Shown in pieces: positions 56,461-64,000 of a DNA stretch of 64,000 nt. Both the position numbers and the translations under genes were made by a program. Below the pieces are notes generated by a model that made no database searches, was not told the DNA's origin, and was given only the letters and a program-made list of their open reading frames with translations. This DNA comes from Desulfovibrio sp. (GTDB lineage Bacteria; Desulfobacterota; Desulfovibrionia; Desulfovibrionales; Desulfovibrionaceae). The stretch is taken from positions 344,165 to 408,164 of the forward strand of contig NZ_WASP01000008.1 of assembly GCF_009712225.1 (NCBI RefSeq). Direction: 5' to 3'. Each line of letters opens with the position of its first letter. Position 1 is the stretch's first letter.

Positions 56461-58311
56461 ATGAGCAATCATCCACTGTTGCAGGGCGCTCGCGGCGAGC
56501 GGCACCTGCTGTTGGGCAACGAGGCCATTGTGCGCGGCGCGCTTGAAGCGGGCGTACATATGGTCAGCTGCTACCCTGGCACGCCCTCTTCGGAAGTGCC
56601 GGATACGTTCCACCGCCTTGGCGGCGAGGGCCGCTACAGGCTGGAATATTCCGTCAACGAAAAGGTGGCCCTTGAAGTGGCCGCCGGTGCTGCCCTGGGC
56701 GGCGCCATGAGCCTTGTGACCATGAAACACGTGGGCGTCAACGTGGCCGCCGACCCGCTGTTCACTTCGGTGTACACGGGCCTGCCCGGCGGCATGGTGC
56801 TGCTGACCGCAGACGACCCCGGCTGTCACTCGAGCCAGAACGAACAGGACAACCGCACCTACGCGCGCTTTGCCCTGCTGCCCTGTTTTGAGCCTGTCTC
56901 TGCGCAGGAAGCCAAGGATATGACCCGCGAGGCTTTTCGCCTTGCCCGCGAACTGCAACAGCCCGTTATGCTGCGCACCACCACGCGCGTCAGCCACATG
57001 CGCGGCGCGGTCGACTTTGACGACCTGCCCGCCACACAGCCCAAGGTGGAATTCAAGCGCGATCCCAGCCGCTTTGTGCCGGTTCCCGCCGTTGCCCGCA
57101 AACGCCATCTGGTGCTTGACAGCCTCGTCGAAAAAGCCCGCCAGTTTGCGGAATCCAGCCGTTTCAACACGGTGCGCGAACCGCAGACGCCCACGCGCCT
57201 TGGCATCATCACCAGCGGCGTGGCCCGCAACTATCTGGCCGACGCCCTTGCGGCTGGCGGCTGGGAAGACCGCGTGCGCGTGCTTGAGCTGGGCATGACA
57301 TGGCCCCTGCCCACCAACATGATTACCGAATTTCTGCGCGGCTGCGACCGCGTGCTGGTGCTGGAAGAAGGTGTTGACCTTCTGGAACAGGACATCCGCG
57401 CGCTGGTGCAGAAGCAGGACATCCACGTTCGTATTGAGGGCAAGGATTCCGGCCTCACCGGCCAGGGCGAATACTCCACCACCCTTGTCATACGCCGCCT
57501 CTCCTCATGGCTCGACACTCCCTGCCCGGCCAAGCCCGTGCGTAGCGTTGACCTTGAGCTGCCCGGCCGGCCGCCGAACCTCTGCGCCGGTTGCTCGCAC
57601 CGTGCCGTTTACTATGCCACCCGCCAGGTTTTTGGCGACGATGCCTTCTACTCCAGCGACATCGGCTGTTACACCCTTGGCCTGCTGCCGCCCCTGCGCG
57701 CTGCTGATTTTCTGGTGTGCATGGGCTCTTCGGTTTCTGCGGGCAGCGGCTTTGCCCGCGCTTCTGGCAAGCCGGTAGTGGCCTTTATCGGCGATTCCAC
57801 GTTCTTCCATTCCGGCATGACCGGCCTTGCCAACGCGGTTTTCAACCAGCACGACATTATTCTTGTCATTCTGGACAACGGCACCACGGCCATGACAGGC
57901 CACCAGCCCAACCCCGGCATGGTACAGGACATGCTCGGCTCCATGAGCCAGCATATGGATATCGAAACCATTGTGCGGGCCATGGGCGTTACCCAGTGCA
58001 CCAAGGTGCGCTCGTTCAACGTCAAGGCCGTTACCAAGGCTCTGGAAGAAATGAAAACCCAGAGCGGCGTGCGCGTGCTGATTACTGAGGAGCCCTGCGT
58101 GCTGTATGCCCGCCGCCAGCTCAAAAAGGCACAGCCCCAGGTGGCCGAAGTGGCCGAGCAGGGGCCGGAAGCCATGCGCTGCCTCGAGCAGCTGGCCTGC
58201 CCCGCCTTTTACCGTGAGGGCGACAATCTTGCTGTAGACGCCACGCTCTGCACGGGCTGCATGGTCTGTCTGCAGGTTGCGCCTACGGCCTTCAAGGCGC
58301 GGAAGCGGTAG
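56461..58311 (+). CDS. iorA: Indolepyruvate:ferredoxin oxidoreductase alpha subunit, with abridged ferredoxin tail
   Basis: Oxidatively decarboxylates aryl pyruvates to aryl-acetyl-CoA with ferredoxin and thiamine pyrophosphate. Of 616 residues, the pyrimidine-binding domain comes first (MVSCYPGTPSSEVPDTF, YSVNEKVALEVAAGAALGG). The TPP domain follows (CAGCSHRAVYYATRQ, DIGCYTLG, GDSTFFHSGMTGLANAVFNQ). Typical IorA ends in two 4Fe-4S motifs with eight Cys. This one ends with only five nearby Cys (MRCLEQLACPAF, LCTGCMVCLQVAPTAF), and the last CP is VAP. At most one cluster could form. GGAGGG precedes the ATG at 56461. iorB follows. Confidence 0.93.
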   Translation: MSNHPLLQGARGERHLLLGNEAIVRGALEAGVHMVSCYPGTPSSEVPDTFHRLGGEGRYRLEYSVNEKVALEVAAGAALGGAMSLVTMKHVGVNVAADPLFTSVYTGLPGGMVLLTADDPGCHSSQNEQDNRTYARFALLPCFEPVSAQEAKDMTREAFRLARELQQPVMLRTTTRVSHMRGAVDFDDLPATQPKVEFKRDPSRFVPVPAVARKRHLVLDSLVEKARQFAESSRFNTVREPQTPTRLGIITSGVARNYLADALAAGGWEDRVRVLELGMTWPLPTNMITEFLRGCDRVLVLEEGVDLLEQDIRALVQKQDIHVRIEGKDSGLTGQGEYSTTLVIRRLSSWLDTPCPAKPVRSVDLELPGRPPNLCAGCSHRAVYYATRQVFGDDAFYSSDIGCYTLGLLPPLRAADFLVCMGSSVSAGSGFARASGKPVVAFIGDSTFFHSGMTGLANAVFNQHDIILVILDNGTTAMTGHQPNPGMVQDMLGSMSQHMDIETIVRAMGVTQCTKVRSFNVKAVTKALEEMKTQSGVRVLITEEPCVLYARRQLKKAQPQVAEVAEQGPEAMRCLEQLACPAFYREGDNLAVDATLCTGCMVCLQVAPTAFKARKR

Positions 58312-58324
58312 GAAGGGGAACACT

Positions 58325-58936
58325 ATGAAGACTCAAGAAATGCAAAAGCGGATGCGTATATTCTTTACCGGTGTTGGCGGTCAGGGAACCCTGACGGCTA
58401 CCACCCTTCTGGCCCGCACGGCTCTTGAAGCCGGCCTAGACGTGGTGGCAGGCGAAGTGCACGGCATGGCCCAGCGCGGTGGCGTTGTGGAATCTGTCAT
58501 GCTGCTCGGCGGCTGGCGTTCGCCCAAGCTCGACTTCGGCGAAGCCGACGTGCTGCTTGGCTTTGAACCGCTGGAAACCCTGCGCGCCCTGCCCTATCTG
58601 CAGCCCGGCGGTGCCATCTTCTCCAGCAGCGATCCCCTGCCCCCGCTTAGCGTTGCGCTGGGCAAGGCAGAATACCCTGACATGCAGCACATCATGGAAA
58701 AAGCCCGACAGGTCGCCGGTCAGTGCCACTTTGTGCCCTGCCGCGAACTTGGCCTGCAGGCCGGATCTGTGCAGAGCGGCAATACCGTGCTGCTGAGCGT
58801 GGTCTGCGCCTCTGGCGTGCTGCCTTTTGGGGTGGATGCCCTGGAAGCGGCCATCAAAAAATTCCTGCCTCCCAAGCTGCAGGAATCCAACCTCAAGGCT
58901 CTTGAACTGGGCAAGGCCTGTTGCGCAAGCAAGTAA
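58325..58936 (+). CDS. iorB: Indolepyruvate:ferredoxin oxidoreductase beta subunit
   Basis: Small subunit of the same enzyme, 203 residues, a single pyruvate ferredoxin oxidoreductase gamma-type domain. The motifs FFTGVGGQGTLTATTLLARTA and VHGMAQRGGVVESVML are characteristic. I chose the ATG at 58325, with AAGGGGAA at 5 nt; it starts 13 bp after iorA. The pair ends in a strong terminator. Confidence 0.94.
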   Translation: MKTQEMQKRMRIFFTGVGGQGTLTATTLLARTALEAGLDVVAGEVHGMAQRGGVVESVMLLGGWRSPKLDFGEADVLLGFEPLETLRALPYLQPGGAIFSSSDPLPPLSVALGKAEYPDMQHIMEKARQVAGQCHFVPCRELGLQAGSVQSGNTVLLSVVCASGVLPFGVDALEAAIKKFLPPKLQESNLKALELGKACCASK

Positions 58937-58990
58937 GACCCCGCAGCAGCGCGGCAACGACCCGCACTGCTGACCAGCAATCACAATGCA

Positions 58991-59024
58991 CAAAGCCCCT
59001 TCTCTGGAAGGGGCTTTGTTTTTG
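58991..59024 (+). terminator. Rho-independent terminator after iorB
   Basis: CAAAGCCCCTTC pairs with GAAGGGGCTTTG around a 4-nt loop, followed by a run of Ts. Confidence 0.92.
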
Positions 59025-59055
59025 GAAGAGGCCATCTGTAAGCGCGGGGGTCAGA

Positions 59056-60810
59056 TCAGCAGCTCTGCATCTGCTCGATGAGGTCCCCAAGATTTCGGGC
59101 CTGGGCAGATAGCCCGGCCACCGCGCGCGAGGCCGCGCTCATGGCCGCTGCCGTCTGGCGCGACAGATCCGTTACATCACCGATGGTGCGGTTGATCTCG
59201 TTGGTTGCCACGGCCTGCTGCTCGCTGGCAGTGGCAATGGCGCTGACCTGATTGGCGGTTTCTTCCACTGTGCCAACTATGCCTTCCAACGCCTGGCCCG
59301 ACTGCTGGGCCGCCTGCGTTGCCAGCGCCACGCCCTGTACGGCTTCATCCACCGACTGGGCGCTGCGGACCACGCTTTGCTGAATGGCCTTGATGGCCGT
59401 ATCCACATCGTGCGTGGAAGCCATGGTTTTTTCCGCCAGCTTGCGCACTTCGTCAGCCACCACGGCAAAGCCGCGCCCGGCATCGCCAGCACGTGCGGCC
59501 TCTATGGCGGCATTGAGGGCCAGCAGGTTGGTCTGGTCTGCGATATCTGAAATAACATTCATGATGCGGGTAATGGCCTGTGCGTGCCCACCCAGTTGCT
59601 CCATATCGTCCTTGAGCCGCATGGAGGTTGCGCGCACGGTCTCAATGCTCTGCAAGGCGTGCTGCACAACCCTGGCACCAGCTTCGGCCCGGGTACGCGT
59701 TTCTGCCGACGAATCGGAGGCCACCGTCGCATTTTGCGCAACCTCGCCCACCGTTGCGTTCATCTGCTCCATGCCCGTGGCGGCATCGGTCAGGCGCTGG
59801 GCGGTGCTGTCGGCACTTGTTCCGGCCTGCTGGATGGTCGCGCCCACCTGCTCAGAGGCCGTGGCCACCACATGGGCCACTTCTTCCAGCGCTTCCGCCA
59901 CCTGTTCCATGGCTTCTGTTTTTGCGCGGGCGTCGCGCTCTGCTGCCTCGGCCTGCTGCAAGGCAGCGTTGGCCCGCGCCGATTCCTCCTGCGCTTTTTC
60001 CGATTCGCAGCGGGCACTCTCGATGTGGGCTTTAAGCGCCTGCACCATGAGCACCAGCGAGGCGTAGACCCCCTGCTGGCGGTCCGAATGTTCAAGATCA
60101 TAATCGCCAGCAGCCACGCGCCCGGCGATAAGTTGCAGCTGCGCGGGGTCCTTGCCCAGCTGCCGCTTGATGGCCAGCGTAATGCCCACGGTCACGGCAA
60201 TGCTGAAAAGTATGCCCACCAGTGCGAGGGCCGCACCAGCAATGCGCGATTTGCGCGCAACATCCTGCGCTTCTGCCGCCGCAGCCTGGCTGCGCTGCAC
60301 ATCGTGCTGCACCAGCTGGTCAAAATATCGGGCAAGGCGGATAAAATCGGCCCGGCTGCGGGTAAACAGCGCAATTGATGCGTCTGTGTCGCCCTCGCTC
60401 GCCAGCCGGATGATTTCCTCTCGCGTTTTTTCCTCCGCACCGAGCTGGGCAACAATGTTGGCCCACAGTTCGGCATCCACGGGTTCACCATCGTTCTTGC
60501 GCGCCTGGACAAGAGATTGGTACGCTTCCGCATGATGGGCAAACTGCTTGAGGGCGCGTTTGATGCGATCGCGGTATTCGGCAATGGTCACCCTGTCTGT
60601 GTGCGGGGTGAGAGCCGCCAGATCTGAACGGGCGGAATACAGCAGGGCTGCCATGGTCTGCACCGCCACAAGTGAAGGCACATACTGCTGATCCATGTGC
60701 CCCACTGCGTGGTCTATGCGCTCGGTGTTGATATAGTACACGCCGAACAGGGCCAGCATAAGGACAATGATGCTGCTGAACGAAAGAACAAGTTTCGTGG
60801 TCAGCTTCAT
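59056..60810 (-). CDS. Methyl-accepting chemotaxis protein (4HB-type sensor)
   Basis: A transmembrane chemoreceptor of 584 residues. Membrane helices lie near 8-27 and 190-212, with a 160-residue helical periplasmic part between. The HAMP-like segment reads [20 protein letters not shown]. The signalling hairpin is [18 protein letters not shown], and paired Gly/Ala/Gln helices run to the C-terminus. AAGGGAG precedes the ATG. The EAL-CBS-GGDDF gene ends 57 bp upstream on the same strand, so the two may be co-transcribed. Confidence 0.93.
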   Translation of the reverse strand: MKLTTKLVLSFSSIIVLMLALFGVYYINTERIDHAVGHMDQQYVPSLVAVQTMAALLYSARSDLAALTPHTDRVTIAEYRDRIKRALKQFAHHAEAYQSLVQARKNDGEPVDAELWANIVAQLGAEEKTREEIIRLASEGDTDASIALFTRSRADFIRLARYFDQLVQHDVQRSQAAAAEAQDVARKSRIAGAALALVGILFSIAVTVGITLAIKRQLGKDPAQLQLIAGRVAAGDYDLEHSDRQQGVYASLVLMVQALKAHIESARCESEKAQEESARANAALQQAEAAERDARAKTEAMEQVAEALEEVAHVVATASEQVGATIQQAGTSADSTAQRLTDAATGMEQMNATVGEVAQNATVASDSSAETRTRAEAGARVVQHALQSIETVRATSMRLKDDMEQLGGHAQAITRIMNVISDIADQTNLLALNAAIEAARAGDAGRGFAVVADEVRKLAEKTMASTHDVDTAIKAIQQSVVRSAQSVDEAVQGVALATQAAQQSGQALEGIVGTVEETANQVSAIATASEQQAVATNEINRTIGDVTDLSRQTAAAMSAASRAVAGLSAQARNLGDLIEQMQSC

Positions 60811-60867
60811 GAAAACTCCCTTATAAATTTTTTTGCAGGGGTATTGGCAGCAAAGTTGCGCAAAGGT

Positions 60868-62784
60868 TCATGATTCAAGCTGGTAGTTGCTGCCCAGCAT
60901 GCGCTTGCACTGTTTTTTTAGCGCCGCGGCAGCACGCGCCAGATCAAAACTGCTCTGGTAGCTGTTGGCCCGCACGCCCACAATGGTCAGCGACATGAGG
61001 GGAAAGCGCTCTTCGGCATTGCTGCGGCTTTTGCCTTCGATGTAGCCGCGCTGCACGTCTTCGGCGCTGTAAAAGGCAGGGACGCTGTCGTTAAAGGCCT
61101 TGATAATGGTTTCGCACATGCCGGATGCGGCAGGGCCATCGGCAACGGCGATGAAGTCATCCCCGCCGATGTGCCCCACGAAGTCGTCCTTGCCAGCACT
61201 TTCCTTGATTATGGACGACAGACGCTTGAGCGCCCTGTCGCCATTTTTAAAGCCGTATTTGTCGTTGTAGGCCTTGAAATTGTCGATGTCGAAGTAGAGC
61301 ACAAAATGCGGCAAACCAAGGCGCACGAGCCTTTCCAGCTCGATATCGATAAGGGCGTTACCGGGCAGTTCCGAGAGAGGATTAAGCTGGCGCGCGTTGG
61401 CGACTTCAAGCTCGATACTTTTTTCCAGCAGTTCCTTGACCGTTACAATGCCCTGATAACGGCCCTCGCGCGTGACGGTAACAAAGTCGTACAGCTTGGT
61501 ATCGTCGCGGCGCATGGCCTGCCGGGCCACCAGATCAATGGTGCACTGATGGTCGACGCACAAAAAGTTTTTGTCCATCACGGCTTCCACGGCTTTGTCC
61601 GCAAAAAGCGAAAAACCAAATCTGCCACTGAGTTGCTCGTGCAGGCGGTTGCGCGTAAGCGCTCCCACTGGCAATTCCCCCATGACCACGCAAATGCCGT
61701 TGAGCTTTGTGTTTTTTTCAAACAGCTCAACAACCGAACGAATGGGCATGTGGGGAGGTACAACTGTGCCTGTTCTGCAAATGTGCCGCACATGAAACTT
61801 GTGCACCCGCGCGCCAAAAAAACGGTTTTTTATCTTGTTTTCGCGGTGGATGACCTGAAGCGCCATCGGCTCCACCGCTTGCGGTGAAGGCGTGGGCTTG
61901 CGGATAAAATATCCCTGCCCGTATGGCACATCAAAACTGATGAGAGTAGCCAGCTCTTCTTCCGTTTCGATGCCCTCGGCTATGATGCGTGTATTGGTAA
62001 GGGCGGCAAATTCCTGCATGCTCTTGATAAGAGCCTGCCGCGTGAGATCCTTGTCCACCCCGCGTATGAGGCGCATGTCAAGCTTGATGAAGTGCGGCTG
62101 CACGTCAGAGATCAGATTGAGGCCAGAGTAGCCCGCGCCTGCGTCATCTATGCTTATCTGGTAGTTCTGCGCCTTGTAGTGCTCGATTATCTGTTTGAAG
62201 CCGCGCAGGTTTTCCACCGATTCGCGCTCGGTGATTTCAAAAACAATGTCTTCTGCGCTGATGGCAAACCGGGTGAGATATTCCTTGGTGAACCCCATGC
62301 CGAAATGGGGATCCTGAATGATATTGGGATTCACGTTGAGAAAAAGTCGGATGCCCGCGGGTATCTGGCGAGCAGCTCGCAGGGCACTGCGGCGGAAAAG
62401 GTGCTCCAGTTCGAGCATGCAGCCGTTATCAAGAGCGCACTGAATGAGGGTCTCAGGATTTTCCAGCACGGTACCTGCCGGTCCGCGTCCCAGAGCCTCG
62501 TAGCCAAATACCGCACCATCGCGGAGCGAAATGATGGGCTGAAGCACACTGGTGATTTCCTGGTTATGCAGCAGGTCGAGAAAGGCCTGTCGCTCGGGTA
62601 CGCCTGTTGCGTAGGCACTGCCACCGTCAGGAGCAGGGGCCCCCATGAGAGTTTTGGAGACTGGCGGCGGCGCAAGGGCAGATGTACAGCGCAACTGGCT
62701 CTGCATGTTTGGCAGAAGCATAGCCGCATGCGGCAAATCACAAAAAGTTTCTACAAAAAGATCCTGCGCGGAAGAATCGGCCAT
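60868..62784 (-). CDS. EAL - CBS pair - degenerate GGDEF protein
   Basis: Predicted c-di-GMP phosphodiesterase of 638 residues without membrane helices. The EAL domain comes first and keeps its catalytic residues (FGYEALGRGP, LNVNPNI, FEITERES, SIDDAGAGYSG, FIKLDMRLI, AEGIE). A two-CBS-domain region follows (VVELFEKNTKLNGICVVM, AVEAVMDKNFLCVDHQCTID), which may bind a nucleotide. The C-terminal GGDEF domain has GGDDF, replacing the catalytic Glu, so it is probably a regulatory rather than synthetic domain. I chose the ATG at 62784 because GGAGGGGG lies 3 nt upstream; a longer frame starting at 62880 has no ribosome site. Confidence 0.9.
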   Translation of the reverse strand: MADSSAQDLFVETFCDLPHAAMLLPNMQSQLRCTSALAPPPVSKTLMGAPAPDGGSAYATGVPERQAFLDLLHNQEITSVLQPIISLRDGAVFGYEALGRGPAGTVLENPETLIQCALDNGCMLELEHLFRRSALRAARQIPAGIRLFLNVNPNIIQDPHFGMGFTKEYLTRFAISAEDIVFEITERESVENLRGFKQIIEHYKAQNYQISIDDAGAGYSGLNLISDVQPHFIKLDMRLIRGVDKDLTRQALIKSMQEFAALTNTRIIAEGIETEEELATLISFDVPYGQGYFIRKPTPSPQAVEPMALQVIHRENKIKNRFFGARVHKFHVRHICRTGTVVPPHMPIRSVVELFEKNTKLNGICVVMGELPVGALTRNRLHEQLSGRFGFSLFADKAVEAVMDKNFLCVDHQCTIDLVARQAMRRDDTKLYDFVTVTREGRYQGIVTVKELLEKSIELEVANARQLNPLSELPGNALIDIELERLVRLGLPHFVLYFDIDNFKAYNDKYGFKNGDRALKRLSSIIKESAGKDDFVGHIGGDDFIAVADGPAASGMCETIIKAFNDSVPAFYSAEDVQRGYIEGKSRSNAEERFPLMSLTIVGVRANSYQSSFDLARAAAALKKQCKRMLGSNYQLES

Positions 62785-63244
62785 GACCCCCTCCACATAA
62801 AGTGCGTTGGCGGCATGAGCGTCGATGTCCCCGATACTTTTAACCGCGCGGACATCCCGACTCATTGCCACAAACATCACTAAGCAGATACTGTGGCGGG
62901 TCTGTTACAGGAATAATTGAATTTGAGGGCGAATTGATTTCTTTTTGGCGAACAGGCAACAATTACCAATAAGGATCGAAGATGGCATTGGTATTTATGA
63001 CAGATGCATGACGGAGTGGGTGTCGCGAAAGTTACGGATGAAGGGAATAAGTTCACTGGCAAGGCAAGCAGTATCACCCATCCGATGCGGCAAAAATCCA
63101 CATCAAATACTGTCAGACTCATAGCCTCACAGCCTGAAAACAAGAATGGGCTGATGATTCGGCAACTTCAATTTTTCATTCTCCAGAAAAATTGCGTACC
63201 AGACACACATATTTTTTTTAAGCATGCCCGTGCTGATAAAAAAA
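62785..63244. other. Intergenic region
   Basis: About 460 bp without a supported gene. It should hold the promoter of the EAL-MCP pair. ORFs on both strands here lack ribosome sites. Confidence 0.45.
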
Positions 63245-63748
63245 TCAGTCAGCCAGGGCAAGAATGCGAACATTATTGCCGTGCGCTTCAACCGCGCGAT
63301 AGAGGTCGTCAAAAGAAATCCAGACTGTTGCTGTGTTCTCATTGGGGTGCACACCAAGACAGGGGTTACCTTCCAGATCTGCATCAAATATGAGCTCAAC
63401 CTCGCGACCTTCATCGTTGAGAACACCAAAAGGCGTTACCTCTCCCTGAGCAAGATTGAGATACCTTGCCAGACGTTCCTGTGAAGCAAAACTGAGCCGG
63501 GAAGAACCAAGCTTTTGCTGCAAGGCTGTCAAAGGCACTACCTTGTCCTTGGGCAGGGTCACGATAAAATGCCGCTTTCCTGCGGAATCACGCAAAAAAA
63601 GATTTTTGCAGACATCACCCTTGAGCATAATCCCCAAGTCACCCATTTCTTTAATAGAGAACACAGCGGGATGCTCCGTCACGGAATATTCCACACCCTG
63701 TCGCTTCAAGTAATCATAAACTTTTTGGCGTTTTTCCATAGCTGCCAT
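63245..63748 (-). CDS. ProX/YbaK-type aminoacyl-tRNA deacylase
   Basis: A free-standing trans-editing domain, predicted to hydrolyse mischarged tRNA (Ala-tRNA-Pro in PrdX/ProX members). The 167-residue protein shows the YbaK/ProRS-associated fold: YDYLKRQGVEYSVTEHPAVFSI, CKNLFLRDSAGKRHFIVTLPKDKVVPL, LSFASQERLARYLNLAQGEVTPFGVLND and the C-terminal LGVHPNENTATVWISFDDL. This matches the PrdX/ProX subtype more than YbaK. I chose the ATG at 63748, with GGAAGG just upstream; the ATG at 63796 lacks a ribosome site. Confidence 0.88.
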   Translation of the reverse strand: MAAMEKRQKVYDYLKRQGVEYSVTEHPAVFSIKEMGDLGIMLKGDVCKNLFLRDSAGKRHFIVTLPKDKVVPLTALQQKLGSSRLSFASQERLARYLNLAQGEVTPFGVLNDEGREVELIFDADLEGNPCLGVHPNENTATVWISFDDLYRAVEAHGNNVRILALAD

Positions 63749-63807
63749 CAATCCTTCCGGGCACAAAACCAAGCATGACGTTTCTGTTTTCTGCATGATT
63801 GAAGAAC

Positions 63808-64000
63808 ATGAGTGACGAGTCTTACAATAGCACAGGGACCTTAGACCAAGGGTGTTGTATCTGCAAGAACACTCAAGACTACACGCACAGATGCATTCAG
63901 GCGGGAAAGACCTGTTCGCATAAATCAGCCCCTGACAGGTTCTGGACGGCAGCTATCAAAGGGAAATGTCAAGAGATGGCAGGTGAGGGAAAGAAGAAGA
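63808..64000 (+). CDS. Start of a small Cys-rich ORF, cut by the window end
   Basis: An open frame from the ATG at 63808 to the window end, 64 codons. It is rich in Cys and basic residues (GCCICKNTQDYTHRC, IQAGKTCSHK, KGKCQEM), with a weak GAAG upstream. Cys spacing suggests metal binding. No family is recognised and the true length is unknown. Confidence 0.35.
   Translation, partial: MSDESYNSTGTLDQGCCICKNTQDYTHRCIQAGKTCSHKSAPDRFWTAAIKGKCQEMAGEGKKK

Noticed and set aside
55189..57426. Minus-strand ORF of 745 codons across proA, the TPR gene and iorA
   Set aside because: Antisense shadow of well-supported genes in GC-rich DNA.

Overview
The window reads as a chromosomal segment of a motile, anaerobic, sulfate-reducer-like deltaproteobacterium, most likely Desulfovibrio or a close relative. 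This rests on the gene types (DcrH-like chemoreceptor with a hemerythrin tail, IorAB, QueH, many c-di-GMP and chemotaxis sensors, flagellar fliD-fliS) and on a GC-rich backbone. The genus is an inference; no rRNA is present.

Layout. 1-3.3 kb: 3' part of an RNase E/G gene with a very long disordered N-terminal extension, overlapping queH, then tRNA-Asn. 3.7-7.6 kb: two convergent c-di-GMP genes. 8.2-9.0 kb: a TauE-type exporter. 9.2-16.3 kb: a probable guanidino-compound or basic amino acid locus, comprising a binding protein, two ureohydrolases, two permeases, an ATPase, a DUF1989 protein and a convergent GlxA/AraC-type regulator. It carries a strong unexplained RNA-like fold upstream of the permeases. 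16.5-20.4 kb: a tight neuB - LIC12162-type transferase - Sel1-repeat operon, probably for nonulosonic acid surface glycosylation. 20.5-25.5 kb: rdgB, an unusually large fliD behind a good sigma-28 promoter candidate, and fliS. 25.7-34.9 kb: a diguanylate cyclase, a lipoprotein, an MCP-hemerythrin sensor, Uup, an alpha/beta hydrolase, a nitroreductase and a WYL regulator. 35.2-41.1 kb: an autotransporter preceded by a translationally coupled 55-codon leader ORF and regulatory dyads, a LysR regulator and another MCP.

41.29-52.10 kb is an integrated genomic island in tRNA-Ser(CGA), bounded by a 22-bp direct repeat of the tRNA 3' end. Its main cargo is one AT-rich gene for a 2053-residue protein. 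I read that protein as helical/TPR-like repeats with two tandem PIN-like nuclease domains in the middle, which makes it a candidate single-gene defence or conflict system and the most interesting object here. The rest of the island is a hipBA toxin-antitoxin pair, a mobilisation set (mobC, relaxase, mobB-like), a decayed second copy of the mobB-like gene, and an integrase that lost its catalytic half in a deletion joining it to mobC. The island therefore looks stranded.

52.2-64 kb: backbone again, with proA-nadD-TPR, a membrane TPR protein, iorA-iorB (IorA with an abridged ferredoxin tail), an MCP with an EAL-CBS-GGDDF protein, a ProX-type deacylase, and the start of a small Cys-rich ORF running off the end.
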